Part shown: positions 19,128 through 27,577 of the stretch, piece by piece | Position numbering within the stretch: the stretch's first letter is position 1 | How the letters are laid out: every line of letters starts with the position of its first letter | NCBI RefSeq assembly: GCF_001975665.1 | Contig: NZ_CP019419.1 | Span: 2,170,001-2,234,000, forward strand | DNA from: Polaribacter reichenbachii | GTDB taxonomy: Bacteria; Bacteroidota; Bacteroidia; Flavobacteriales; Flavobacteriaceae | Direction of reading: 5' to 3' | Length of the DNA stretch: 64,000 nt | Position numbers and translations under genes: made by a program | The notes under the pieces: generated by a model | Told to the model about the DNA's origin: nothing | Seen by the model: the letters and a program-made list of their open reading frames with translations, nothing else | Databases searched by the model: none

Positions 19128-19550
19128 ATGCAGAGAACTTCAATAAAAATTACATCAGAAAAATTAGATTTAGAAGAATGTTATCAATTTGTAGAAGATG
19201 ATTCTTGTGGAGGAATATCAGCATTTGTAGGTACTGTAAGAAATGATACACAAGGTAAAGAAGTAAAACAACTCGATTTTTCTGCTTACAAGCCAATGGC
19301 AATTAAAGAAATGCAAAAAATTGCAGATTTAGTTTTAGAAAAATTCGAAATTAAAAAAATTGCCATTCATCACGCAGAAGGAATGTTGCAAATTGGCGCA
19401 ATACCTGTTATAATTACAGCATCAGCAAAACATAGAAAAGCTGCTTTTTTGGCTTGTGAATTTGCAATTGATACTTTAAAAGAAACTGTACCCATTTGGA
19501 AAAAAGAATATTTTTCTGATGGTGAAGTTTGGGTAAATGCGCATCCTTAG
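19128..19550 (+). CDS. moaE: Molybdopterin synthase catalytic subunit MoaE
   Basis: MoaE converts precursor Z (cPMP) to molybdopterin with sulfur from MoaD. It has 140 residues: CGGISAFVGTVRNDTQGKEV (N-terminal core), HHAEGMLQIGAIPVII, then the active-site region KHRKAAFLACEFAIDTLKETVPIWKKE, which contains the conserved Lys residues. It is the partner of moaD, 350 bp upstream. The start is supported by a -7 element immediately before it. Confidence 0.95.
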   Translation: MQRTSIKITSEKLDLEECYQFVEDDSCGGISAFVGTVRNDTQGKEVKQLDFSAYKPMAIKEMQKIADLVLEKFEIKKIAIHHAEGMLQIGAIPVIITASAKHRKAAFLACEFAIDTLKETVPIWKKEYFSDGEVWVNAHP

Positions 19551-19627
19551 TATTCAGTATTCAGTGTTTTGGTATGGTAAAAAGAGTAGTTTATAACTTT
19601 GATTTTCGATGAAAAATTTATTTTTGC

Positions 19628-19653
19628 AACAGCTAACAGCTAACAGCTAACAG
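19628..19653. repeat. 7-bp tandem repeat at the 3' end of ctaA
   Basis: Three copies of AACAGCT and a partial fourth cover the stop codon of the haem A synthase gene. The last residues of that protein (TVSC) are therefore set by the repeat. Confidence 0.85.
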
Positions 19654-20662
19654 TTCTCCTGCTTTGTAGCCATAAATAAAATTGCAATCCAAATAAAATT
19701 GCACCTGCTAATAAATGTATGGCTTGTGTGCCTAAAGGGAATTCAGCATAATACATTAAAATACCAGTTATGGTTTCTAAGAAAAGTAAAAAGATAATCC
19801 AATTAACTAATTTGTAGCCTAATTTTTTTATTTGATTGATGTAAAACATTCCTAGATTAACTAATAAAATAGCAATAGTAAAAGATCTATGAAAGTAAAA
19901 TTTAAAACTAGGGTTTAGTAAACTATAATTCTTGTTTTCAAAACCAAAAAGTTTTACTTGTTCATCTATAAATTGTCTTACTTGCGTACCCATTGCAATT
20001 TGCACTAAAGAAAAAATTACAGAAACAATTAATAGTTTATTAAAAGTTGAGTTGTAGTTATATGTTTTTTTATCAGAAAGAATAAATTTTAACTTTAGTA
20101 AAATGGCAATGATAATTAAACCAACTACCATATGTATGGTAATTATAGTTGGTGTTAAATTAGTGTCTACTACTGTTTTTCCAAGCCAAGCTTCAAAGAG
20201 CATTAAAAAGAATGCTGCAAATGATAATATGGTAATTGTTTTGTTTTCTTTCCAGAATTTGGTGGCGCCATAAATTAAAAATAGAAATACAAAACCAGCT
20301 AAAACAGAGGTTAATCTATTAATATATTCGGTCCAAGTATGATATTTATTAAATTTATTATAATCGTGTTTGGTGTATTTTGCCCAATTTCTGGCGTTAA
20401 ACTCAGAGGAAGTGTTTAAATCATTTTCGGCAACAAATAAAGCTTCATCTTTAATAATAATAAACCCTTTTTTGTATGTTGTATTTGGTTTCCAAGTAAT
20501 TTGTTCTTCAGAGGTTGGCGGAATGTAGTATCCAAAACATTTAGGCCAATCTGGGCAACCCATTCCAGAGCCAGTCATCCTTACTACAGATCCTGCTAAA
20601 AAAATAATATAAAGAGATAGTATAGAAATTTGAACAATTTTAGGAAATCTCGTTTTCATCAA
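19640..20662 (-). CDS. ctaA: Haem A synthase, COX15/CtaA family
   Basis: This integral membrane enzyme oxidises haem O to haem A for cytochrome oxidase. It has 340 residues and about eight membrane helices. The N-terminal VRMTGSGMGCPDWPKCFG is the family signature. It carries the extended first periplasmic loop of the Bacteroidota type (to about residue 110), then HTWTEYINRLTS, ITIHMVVGL, QVRQFID, FHRSFTI and IHLLAG, which contain the haem-ligand His residues. The C terminus runs into a 7-bp tandem repeat. It is separate from other oxidase genes. Confidence 0.93.
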   Translation of the reverse strand: MMKTRFPKIVQISILSLYIIFLAGSVVRMTGSGMGCPDWPKCFGYYIPPTSEEQITWKPNTTYKKGFIIIKDEALFVAENDLNTSSEFNARNWAKYTKHDYNKFNKYHTWTEYINRLTSVLAGFVFLFLIYGATKFWKENKTITILSFAAFFLMLFEAWLGKTVVDTNLTPTIITIHMVVGLIIIAILLKLKFILSDKKTYNYNSTFNKLLIVSVIFSLVQIAMGTQVRQFIDEQVKLFGFENKNYSLLNPSFKFYFHRSFTIAILLVNLGMFYINQIKKLGYKLVNWIIFLLFLETITGILMYYAEFPLGTQAIHLLAGAILFGLQFYLWLQSRRTVSC

Positions 20663-20676
20663 AATAAAAGTTTTTG

Positions 20677-20684
20677 CAAAAATA
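20677..20684 (-). promoter_or_regulatory. -7 element of ctaA
   Basis: TATTTTTG on the minus strand, 14 nt before the ATG; the -33 box is not clear. Confidence 0.45.
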
Positions 20685-20755
20685 CGGCAAAAAAAAGCCG
20701 CTTAAAATAAATTAAACGACTTGTGTCTTATGTAAAAAAATTCTAAATAATATAA

Positions 20756-20947
20756 TTAGATAACTCTAACGTCTACTGCGTTTAAACCTTTTCTACCTTC
20801 TTTCAGGTCAAATTCTACTGCATCACCCTCTCTAATTTCGTCGATTAATCCTGATACGTGCACAAAATACTCTGTTTTTGAACCGTCTTCAATTACAAAT
20901 CCAAATCCTTTAGATTCGTTGAAGAATTTTACTGTTCCGTTTTTCAC
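20756..20947 (-). CDS. Cold-shock domain protein (CspA family)
   Basis: A 63-residue single OB-fold RNA/DNA-binding protein. RNP1 is KGFGFV and RNP2 is YFVHVSG, with the typical N terminus MKNGTVKFFNESKGFGFV. Such proteins melt RNA secondary structure. It is monocistronic, with a promoter about 30 nt upstream, so it lacks the long cold-inducible leader of E. coli cspA. Whether it responds to cold cannot be told. Confidence 0.95.
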   Translation of the reverse strand: MKNGTVKFFNESKGFGFVIEDGSKTEYFVHVSGLIDEIREGDAVEFDLKEGRKGLNAVDVRVI

Positions 20948-21345
20948 TTTGATATATAATAAATGTTAATAATACTACAAATATAAGATTATATGCATTA
21001 CGTTTTACAAATCTTTACTTTAAATAATGATCAAGAAGAATTTTTTTTAAACCATAAGATATTTTAGATTTTATTTTGATGATAAAAGTCAGATTAAAAA
21101 ATCATTTTAAGAATGTCAGTAATAGTAAGGTTTTAAAGAGGTTATGTCTTTTAATTAATTGATAATCAGCCGTTAATAAAAAACGAAAAAATGGTAAGAA
21201 TAGATAAAAAAAAACACTTTTGTTAAAAACTTCAAGGGTTTTGTGAATAAGTAGGTCTTTCATTTTTTAGATAAAAAACCAATCTTTGTAGAAGTCGTTC
21301 TTAACGATTAAATAACATTCATAAATATTCAAATTTCCCGAAAAA
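20948..21345. other. 398-bp intergenic region between divergent csp and nrdB
   Basis: It holds the csp promoter at its left end. Near nrdB there is an imperfect -7 element (AATCTTTG, 21281-21288), and a short inverted repeat TCGTT-ctt-AACGA (about 21295-21307) in the presumed leader. I did not find a recognisable NrdR box. The rest is AT-rich without a supported gene. Confidence 0.6.
20978..21011 (-). promoter_or_regulatory. Bacteroidota promoter of cold-shock gene
   Basis: On the minus strand TTTG (21008-21011) and TATATTTG (20978-20985) are 22 nt apart. Confidence 0.65.
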
Positions 21346-22317
21346 ATGTCTAAACTAGAACCAATTTTACAACCAAATGATAGCAGATTTGTTATTTTTC
21401 CTATTCAACATAACGATTTATGGGAATGGTACAAAAAACAACAAGCGTGTTTTTGGACGGCAGAAGAAATCGATTTGCATTCTGATATTGTAGATTGGAC
21501 AACTAAATTAACAGACGATGAACGTTATTTTATAAAACACATCTTAGCTTTTTTTGCAGCATCAGACGGAATTGTAAACGAAAACTTAGCAGAGAATTTT
21601 GTAAATGAAGTACAATATTCTGAAGCGAAATTTTTCTACGGATTTCAAATAATGATGGAAAACATTCACTCAGAAACTTATTCATTATTAATTGATACTT
21701 ATGTAAAAGACGAAGTAGAAAAAGATCAATTATTTAGAGCGATAGAAGTTTTTCCTGCTATTAAGAAAAAAGCAGATTGGGCTTTAAAATGGATAGAATC
21801 AGACTCTTTTGCAGAGCGTTTAATTGCTTTTGCAGCAGTAGAAGGTATTTTCTTTTCAGGTGCATTTTGTTCAATTTTTTGGTTAAAGAAAAGAGGTCTA
21901 TTACCAGGATTAACGTTTTCTAACGAGTTAATTTCTAGAGACGAAGGTATGCACTGTGATTTTGCTGTGCATTTACACAATAACCATATGGTTAATAGAG
22001 TAGCGCCAGAACGTATCAAAGAAATTATTGTTGATGCTTTAGATATAGAAAGAGAGTTTGTAACAGAGTCATTACCAGTAAGTTTAATTGGTATGAATGC
22101 ACGTTTAATGACACAGTACTTAGAATTTGTAACAGATAGATTGTTGTTAGAATTCGGATGTGAAAAAGTGTATGATGCAACAAACCCATTTGATTTTATG
22201 GAAATGATTTCTTTAGAAGGAAAAACAAATTTCTTCGAGAAGAGAGTATCTGAATACCAAAAAGCAGGTGTAAAATCTGGTGGAACTGGAAGTATTAGCT
22301 TTGACTCTGATTTTTAG
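21346..22317 (+). CDS. nrdB: Ribonucleotide reductase class I, small (beta) subunit
   Basis: NrdB houses the di-iron/tyrosyl radical that starts ribonucleotide reduction in NrdA. It has 323 residues. The run [28 protein letters not shown] and [12 protein letters not shown] closely follows the R2 type found also in eukaryotes. The expected radical Tyr is residue 98 in FFYGFQ, and the ligand motifs ENIHSE and DEGMH are present. The acidic/aromatic C terminus (FDSDF) is the NrdA docking tail. It precedes nrdA by 136 bp on the same strand. Confidence 0.96.
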   Translation: MSKLEPILQPNDSRFVIFPIQHNDLWEWYKKQQACFWTAEEIDLHSDIVDWTTKLTDDERYFIKHILAFFAASDGIVNENLAENFVNEVQYSEAKFFYGFQIMMENIHSETYSLLIDTYVKDEVEKDQLFRAIEVFPAIKKKADWALKWIESDSFAERLIAFAAVEGIFFSGAFCSIFWLKKRGLLPGLTFSNELISRDEGMHCDFAVHLHNNHMVNRVAPERIKEIIVDALDIEREFVTESLPVSLIGMNARLMTQYLEFVTDRLLLEFGCEKVYDATNPFDFMEMISLEGKTNFFEKRVSEYQKAGVKSGGTGSISFDSDF

Positions 22318-22453
22318 AGCTTTTGCATACCCTTTTCCCCCAACAAATAATAAATTAAAACTAAAAATAATATAGCCTTCCAAAATTTGGAGTTTTTGTT
22401 GGCTTTAATAACTAGTGAATAAATCGTAAACCTTTAAATCGTAAATCTAAATT

Positions 22454-24844
22454 ATGTTTGTATTAAAAAGAGATGGCAAAAGAGAGCCAGTTATGTTTGA
22501 CAAAATCACAGCTAGAGTAAAAAAGATGTGTTATGGATTAAACAAAATTGTTGACCCAGTAAAAGTAGCAATGCGTGTTATAGAAGGTCTTTATGATGGT
22601 GTAACAACATCAGAATTAGATAACTTAGCTGCAGAAACTGCTGCAACAATGACAACTGCTCACCCAGATTATGCAAGATTAGCTGCAAGAATTGCTGTTT
22701 CTAACTTACATAAAAACACAAAGAAATCTTTTTCTGATACTATGGATGATTTATATTTCTATGTAAATCCACGTACAGGAAAAAAAGCACCTTTATTGGC
22801 AGATGATGTATATAAAATTATACAAGACAATAAAGAAAAGTTAGATTCTACGATTATTTACAACAGAGATTTTAATTACGATTATTTTGGTTTTAAAACA
22901 CTAGAACGTTCCTACTTATTAAAGTTAAATGGCCAAATCGCAGAACGACCACAACATATGTTAATGCGTGTTTCTATTGGTATTCATAAAAACGATATTG
23001 ATGAAGCTATTGCTACTTACGAGTTAATGAGTAAAAAATACTTTACACACGCAACTCCAACTCTTTTTAATTCTGGTACTCCAAAACCACAAATGTCTTC
23101 TTGTTTTTTATTACAAATGCAAGATGATAGTATAGAAGGTATTTACGATACATTAAAACAAACCGCTAAAATTTCGCAATCTGCAGGTGGTATAGGTTTG
23201 TCTTTACATAACATTAGAGCTACAGGTAGTTATATTGCTGGTACAAATGGTACATCTAATGGTATTGTGCCAATGTTACGTGTTTTTAATGATACTGCAC
23301 GTTATGTAGATCAAGGAGGAGGTAAGCGTAAAGGTTCTTTTGCAATGTATTTAGAGCCTTGGCATGCAGATATTTTCGATTTCTTAGATTTAAAGAAAAA
23401 CCATGGTAAAGAAGAAATGCGTGCTAGAGATTTATTCTATGCAATGTGGATTTCAGATTTATTTATGGAACGTGTGCAAAATGATGCAGAATGGACCTTA
23501 ATGTGCCCTCATGAATGCCCGCATTTATTCGATACTTATGGTGAAGAGTTTGAGCGTTTATACACAAGTTACGAAGCTGCAGGAAAAGGTAGAAAAACTA
23601 TTAAAGCACGTGAATTATGGGAGAAAATCTTAGAATCTCAAATAGAGACTGGTACTCCTTATATGTTGTATAAAGATGCTGTAAATAGAAAAACAAACCA
23701 GAAAAATTTAGGTACAATTCGTTCATCAAACTTATGTACAGAAATTATGGAATACACTGCAAAAGATGAGGTTGCTGTTTGTAACTTAGCATCAATTGCA
23801 TTGCCAATGTTTGTTTCTGAAAGAGAAAATGGAGAAAAGTATTTTAATCATAAAAAATTATATGATGTTACAAAAAAGGTAACTCGTAATTTAGATACGG
23901 TTATTGATGCAAACTTTTATCCTGTAAAAGAAGCAGAGAATTCTAACTTTAGACACAGACCTGTAGGTTTAGGTATACAAGGTTTAGCAGATACTTTTAT
24001 CAATTTACGTTTACCATTTACTAGTGAAGAAGCAAAAAAGCTGAATCAAGATATTTTTGAAACAATGTATTTTGCAGCTGTAACATCATCAATGGAAATT
24101 GCAAAAGCAAAAGAACCATATTCGACATTTAAAGGATCTCCAATGTCTGAAGGAGAATTCCAATTTAATATGTGGGGAATTAAAGATGATGAATTAAGTG
24201 GAAATTGGGATTGGGCTAAATTGCGAACTCAAGTAATGAAACACGGAGTTAGAAACTCATTGTTAGTTGCACCAATGCCAACAGCATCTACATCTCAAAT
24301 ATTAGGAAACAATGAAGCTTTTGAGCCTTATACTTCTAATATTTATACAAGAAGAGTTTTGTCTGGTGAGTTTATTGTAGTTAATAAACATTTATTAGAA
24401 GACTTAGTAGAGTTAGGTTTGTGGGATAATGATATGAAAGAAAGTATTATGCGTGCAAACGGATCGATACAACATATAGAAGAAATTCCTGCGGATTTAA
24501 GAGAGTTATATAAAACAGTTTGGGAAATGAGTATGAAAGATATTATTGATATGTCTCGTCACAGAGGGTATTTCATAGATCAATCTCAGTCTTTAAACTT
24601 GTTTATGAAAGATCCAGATTATGGTAAATTAACTTCAATGCACTTTTATGCTTGGAAATCTGGCTTAAAAACAGGAATGTATTACTTAAGAACTAAATCT
24701 GCAGTAAATGCAATTCAGTTTACAATTTCTAAAGAAAAGAAAGCAGATTTAGCAGATAAGCCAATGAGCGCTGCAGAATTTAAAGCAATGGTAGATGCAT
24801 CTAGAAATGCAGAACCAGATGATTGTGAAATGTGTGGTTCTTAA
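22454..24844 (+). CDS. nrdA: Ribonucleoside-diphosphate reductase, large (alpha) subunit
   Basis: NrdA reduces NDPs to dNDPs using the radical from NrdB. It has 796 residues. An N-terminal ATP-cone at about 1-90 ([18 protein letters not shown]) is the allosteric activity switch. Active-site residues visible are Cys217 (SSCFLLQM) and the N-L-C-T-E motif (Asn426, Cys428, Glu430). Cys791 and Cys794 in the C-terminal CEMCGS tail relay electrons from thioredoxin or glutaredoxin. It ends at a strong terminator. Confidence 0.97.
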   Translation: MFVLKRDGKREPVMFDKITARVKKMCYGLNKIVDPVKVAMRVIEGLYDGVTTSELDNLAAETAATMTTAHPDYARLAARIAVSNLHKNTKKSFSDTMDDLYFYVNPRTGKKAPLLADDVYKIIQDNKEKLDSTIIYNRDFNYDYFGFKTLERSYLLKLNGQIAERPQHMLMRVSIGIHKNDIDEAIATYELMSKKYFTHATPTLFNSGTPKPQMSSCFLLQMQDDSIEGIYDTLKQTAKISQSAGGIGLSLHNIRATGSYIAGTNGTSNGIVPMLRVFNDTARYVDQGGGKRKGSFAMYLEPWHADIFDFLDLKKNHGKEEMRARDLFYAMWISDLFMERVQNDAEWTLMCPHECPHLFDTYGEEFERLYTSYEAAGKGRKTIKARELWEKILESQIETGTPYMLYKDAVNRKTNQKNLGTIRSSNLCTEIMEYTAKDEVAVCNLASIALPMFVSERENGEKYFNHKKLYDVTKKVTRNLDTVIDANFYPVKEAENSNFRHRPVGLGIQGLADTFINLRLPFTSEEAKKLNQDIFETMYFAAVTSSMEIAKAKEPYSTFKGSPMSEGEFQFNMWGIKDDELSGNWDWAKLRTQVMKHGVRNSLLVAPMPTASTSQILGNNEAFEPYTSNIYTRRVLSGEFIVVNKHLLEDLVELGLWDNDMKESIMRANGSIQHIEEIPADLRELYKTVWEMSMKDIIDMSRHRGYFIDQSQSLNLFMKDPDYGKLTSMHFYAWKSGLKTGMYYLRTKSAVNAIQFTISKEKKADLADKPMSAAEFKAMVDASRNAEPDDCEMCGS

Positions 24845-25198
24845 AAGTTGAAATAATTAAAAAAGAGAAGTCGAAAGACTTCTCTTTTTTATATTAATCA
24901 TTAAAATTAAATGCTGAGGTAGAAAAAAAATATAAAAAAAAGGGACACTTGAAATATCCCCTTGGTTTTTTAATAAAATTTGGATTTCGACAGCCAATTA
25001 TATTATAAATAGATGAAGAAGAGTTTACTTCAACTCCATTTTGTTACCTCAAAAGTACAAAACTAGAAGCTTCCTACCAAGTTAAATATTTCTAAGGTTA
25101 TTGTAAATTTTAGAAACCCTTATATAAGTAGGGTTTTTAAGGTGTAATTTTTATCAACATAAAAAATATTGATGTTGATAACTTAATAATTATTATAA
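24845..25198. other. 354-bp intergenic region after nrdA
   Basis: It opens with the nrdA terminator. A second, weaker hairpin (AAGGGA with TCCCCTT, about 24940-24962) is followed by GGTTTTTT. The rest is AT-rich, with no supported gene. A clear promoter for the following 103-aa gene is not seen. Confidence 0.5.
24859..24890 (+). terminator. Rho-independent terminator after nrdA
   Basis: A perfect stem AAAGAGAAGTC/GACTTCTCTTT with a GAAA tetraloop and T tail. It closely resembles the terminator at 25528-25558. Confidence 0.92.
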
Positions 25199-25510
25199 AT
25201 GCATAGAAATTTATTTATCAGATCAATTAACGAAAAGTTAATTATAAAACTGACATTTAATTCAATTGAAAAAGGAATTTTAACTAGGAATTGTATTCCT
25301 TTTGATTTTGGACCAAGTAGAAGGTTTAGAGATAAATCTCAACGTTACCATTTTTTAGTTTTAGATGGAGCATCTGGAAGGCACAATCTTTCAATTTTGC
25401 CAATACAAATTGTAAAAATAGAATTGACTGAGAAACACTTTAGTCCTTCTGATTTTATTAAGTGGAAACCCAATTGGTTTATTAAAAGAAATTGGGGGGT
25501 CTATTCTTAA
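25199..25510 (+). CDS. Small conserved protein, WYL-like single domain, unknown function
   Basis: A 103-residue protein without signal peptide or membrane segment. I recall similar short Bacteroidota proteins that share the pattern RNCxPFDFGPSRR...RYHFLVLDxxxGxHxLSIxPxQIV; here it is RNCIPFDFGPSRRFRDKSQRY (part) and HNLSILPIQIVKIEL. The arrangement resembles a WYL-like ligand-binding domain without its DNA-binding part, but this is uncertain. It stands alone between two nearly identical terminators. No function is proposed. Confidence 0.7.
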   Translation: MHRNLFIRSINEKLIIKLTFNSIEKGILTRNCIPFDFGPSRRFRDKSQRYHFLVLDGASGRHNLSILPIQIVKIELTEKHFSPSDFIKWKPNWFIKRNWGVYS

Positions 25511-25527
25511 TTAAATCAAAAGTAATT

Positions 25528-25558
25528 AAAAGAGAAGTAGCAATACTTCTCTTTTTTT
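25528..25558 (+). terminator. Rho-independent terminator after 103-aa gene
   Basis: A perfect stem AAAAGAGAAGTA/TACTTCTCTTTT with a GCAA tetraloop and T7 tail. It is nearly the same as the nrdA terminator. It lies 14 bp before the next start codon. Confidence 0.92.
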
Positions 25559-25571
25559 GTATTTTCGAAAA

Positions 25572-26096
25572 ATGAAAAAAATAATTTATCTCATTGCTTT
25601 TTTGTCTTTTTATTCTTGTAAAAAGAATGTTGAAAAGCAAAGCGACATTATATCAGAAAAAGAAAACAGTATTAATTGGAATCAAATAAATTTTGATAAC
25701 TATTTGTTTAATACTCTAAATAATCAGCAAGATAAAATTGAATTAGAAAAAGGAAAGAATTATATTTTAGATTTCTGGTATTTAGAATGCCCTCCTTGCG
25801 TAAAACAACATCAAGAAATTAAAGAGCATCAAAATTTACTTACCAAAAACAATATAGAAATCATTGGTGTTTCTATTGATAGAAGTCTAGAAGATTGGAA
25901 ATCTTATATAGACAAACATCAGTATAAATGGAAAAATTATAATCAGTATAATGTAGAAAATGAATTAAAATTCGATTATAAAATTAAACTTTTTCCTACT
26001 TATTTATACATAAATGATGAAGGAGTAATCTTAAAGAAGTTCAATTCTTTTCAAAAATTAATTACTGCTCTAAATTTAGAAAACAATAACAAATAA
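25572..26096 (+). CDS. TlpA-like thioredoxin-fold lipoprotein
   Basis: A 174-residue exported thiol-disulfide protein. The lipobox is FYSC with the lipidated Cys at residue 16. The thioredoxin domain carries the redox site Cys73-Pro-Pro-Cys76 (FWYLECPPC) and a cis-Pro region (LFPTYLYI). These proteins act in the periplasm, reducing or rearranging disulfides, often in cytochrome maturation or oxidative stress; no target is visible here. The ATG at 25572 is chosen, since an upstream TTG lies in the preceding terminator. A second TlpA-like lipoprotein is at 46.8 kb. Confidence 0.88.
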   Translation: MKKIIYLIAFLSFYSCKKNVEKQSDIISEKENSINWNQINFDNYLFNTLNNQQDKIELEKGKNYILDFWYLECPPCVKQHQEIKEHQNLLTKNNIEIIGVSIDRSLEDWKSYIDKHQYKWKNYNQYNVENELKFDYKIKLFPTYLYINDEGVILKKFNSFQKLITALNLENNNK

Positions 26097-26101
26097 AATT
26101 A

Positions 26102-26132
26102 AATGTTGAATTTAAATTATGAGTTCAACATT
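26102..26132. promoter_or_regulatory. Inverted repeat upstream of dgt
   Basis: A perfect 9-bp inverted repeat AATGTTGAA/TTCAACATT with a 13-nt spacer lies 18 bp before the dgt start codon. No T run follows, so it may be an operator or a leader hairpin rather than a terminator. Confidence 0.35.
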
Positions 26133-26149
26133 CATAAATCAAGAAATAA

Positions 26150-27484
26150 ATGAATTGGGAACAACTCCTTTCTTTAAAACGTTTTGGTGATACACAAAAA
26201 CGACCAAGAATAGCACAAGATGAAACACGTTTAGGCTTTGAAGTAGATTTTGATAGAATTATATTTTCATCAGCATTTAGAAGTTTACAAGACAAAACGC
26301 AGGTAATTCCGTTATCTGAAACCGATTTTGTGCATACAAGATTAACACATAGTTTAGAAGTCTCTGTTGTGGGGAGAACTTTAGGTAGAAAAGTAGGTAA
26401 GGTATTATTAGAACGTCATCCTAATTTAGTTGATTTAGGTTACACATTTAATGATTTTGGGGCAATTGTAGCAGCAGCTTCTGTTACTCACGATATTGGG
26501 AATCCACCTTTTGGGCATTCAGGAGAAAAAGCAATTGGCGAGTATTTTAAAACAGGAAATGGAGTAAAATATAAAGACCAATTATCAGAAAAAGAATATC
26601 AAGATTTAATTGATTTTGAAGGGAATGCAAACGGATTTAAAATACTTACAGAATCTAGAGAAGGCATTTCTGGTGGCTTACGATTAAGTTATGCAACTTT
26701 GGGTGCGTTTTTAAAATATCCAAAAGAGAGTTTACCTAAAAAGCCAACCAATCATATATCAGATAAAAAATACGGATTTTTCCAATCAGAAAAAGAAGAA
26801 TTTTTAGATGTAGTACAAGAATTGGGTATGCAGTCTAAATCAACAGAAAGTCATTCTTTTTTCAGACATCCTTTAGCTTATTTAGTAGAAGCTGCAGACG
26901 ATATTTGCTATACAATCATCGATTTTGAAGATGGAATTAATTTAGGTCTAATTGATGAAGATTATGCTTTAGAATATATGTCTAAATTAATTCACGGTAT
27001 TAATAGAGATAAATATTACGCTTTAAAACATACAAAAGATAGAACAGCATATTTAAGAGCAATTGCTATTAATTCTTTGATTGATGAAGCTGTTTCTATT
27101 TTCTTAAACAATGAAGAAGCAATTTTAAACGGTGATTTTGATAAGTCTTTGTTAGATAAATGTAAGTACGAAGCACAAATAAATGACATTATTAAAATAA
27201 GTATCGATAAAATTTACAGAAGCAAAGAAGTGATTGAAAAAGAAGTTGCCGGTTATAGAATAATTGCAGATTTACTTGATGTTTTTGTTACAGCTTTAAA
27301 CAATAAATTTTCTGACTCGCAATCTAATTTCGATAAGCTAGTTTTGAATTTAATGCCTAAAGAATATCAAACAGAAACAGCAAACTTATATCATAGAATA
27401 ATGCAAGTGTGTAGTTATGTTTCTAGAATGTCTGATAGTTATGCTATAAAAATGCATAAAAAAATAACTGGGAATATTATTTAA
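26150..27484 (+). CDS. dgt: Deoxyguanosinetriphosphate triphosphohydrolase (dNTPase)
   Basis: Dgt-type HD enzymes hydrolyse dNTPs to deoxynucleoside and triphosphate, which limits dNTP pools and can hinder phages. It has 444 residues. The HD-domain metal ligands are in RLTHSLEVS and VTHDIGNPPFGHSGE, with EAADDICYTIIDFEDG further on. The N terminus RPRIAQDETRLGFEVDFDRIIFSSAFRSLQDKTQV in part is typical. It lies 1.3 kb after nrdA, so dNTP synthesis and breakdown are near each other, though in separate units. Confidence 0.93.
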   Translation: MNWEQLLSLKRFGDTQKRPRIAQDETRLGFEVDFDRIIFSSAFRSLQDKTQVIPLSETDFVHTRLTHSLEVSVVGRTLGRKVGKVLLERHPNLVDLGYTFNDFGAIVAAASVTHDIGNPPFGHSGEKAIGEYFKTGNGVKYKDQLSEKEYQDLIDFEGNANGFKILTESREGISGGLRLSYATLGAFLKYPKESLPKKPTNHISDKKYGFFQSEKEEFLDVVQELGMQSKSTESHSFFRHPLAYLVEAADDICYTIIDFEDGINLGLIDEDYALEYMSKLIHGINRDKYYALKHTKDRTAYLRAIAINSLIDEAVSIFLNNEEAILNGDFDKSLLDKCKYEAQINDIIKISIDKIYRSKEVIEKEVAGYRIIADLLDVFVTALNNKFSDSQSNFDKLVLNLMPKEYQTETANLYHRIMQVCSYVSRMSDSYAIKMHKKITGNII

Positions 27485-27577
27485 TTCCTTTAATTTATTA
27501 ACGAAACGTTAAAATTTAACATAATTATTAACTAATTATAGTTAATTTAGTGGTTCTATTTTAAATTTTTAAGACTT

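Noticed and set aside
22377..22399. Terminator between nrdB and nrdA
   Set aside because: The stem (CTTCCAAA with TTTGGAG) needs a bulge and is AT-rich. It is too weak to support a separate call, and the two genes are expected to be co-expressed.
26150..27484. Dgt as part of an anti-phage defence island
   Set aside because: dNTPases can defend against phages, but no other defence gene, reverse transcriptase or restriction gene is nearby and the length and motifs fit the housekeeping type.
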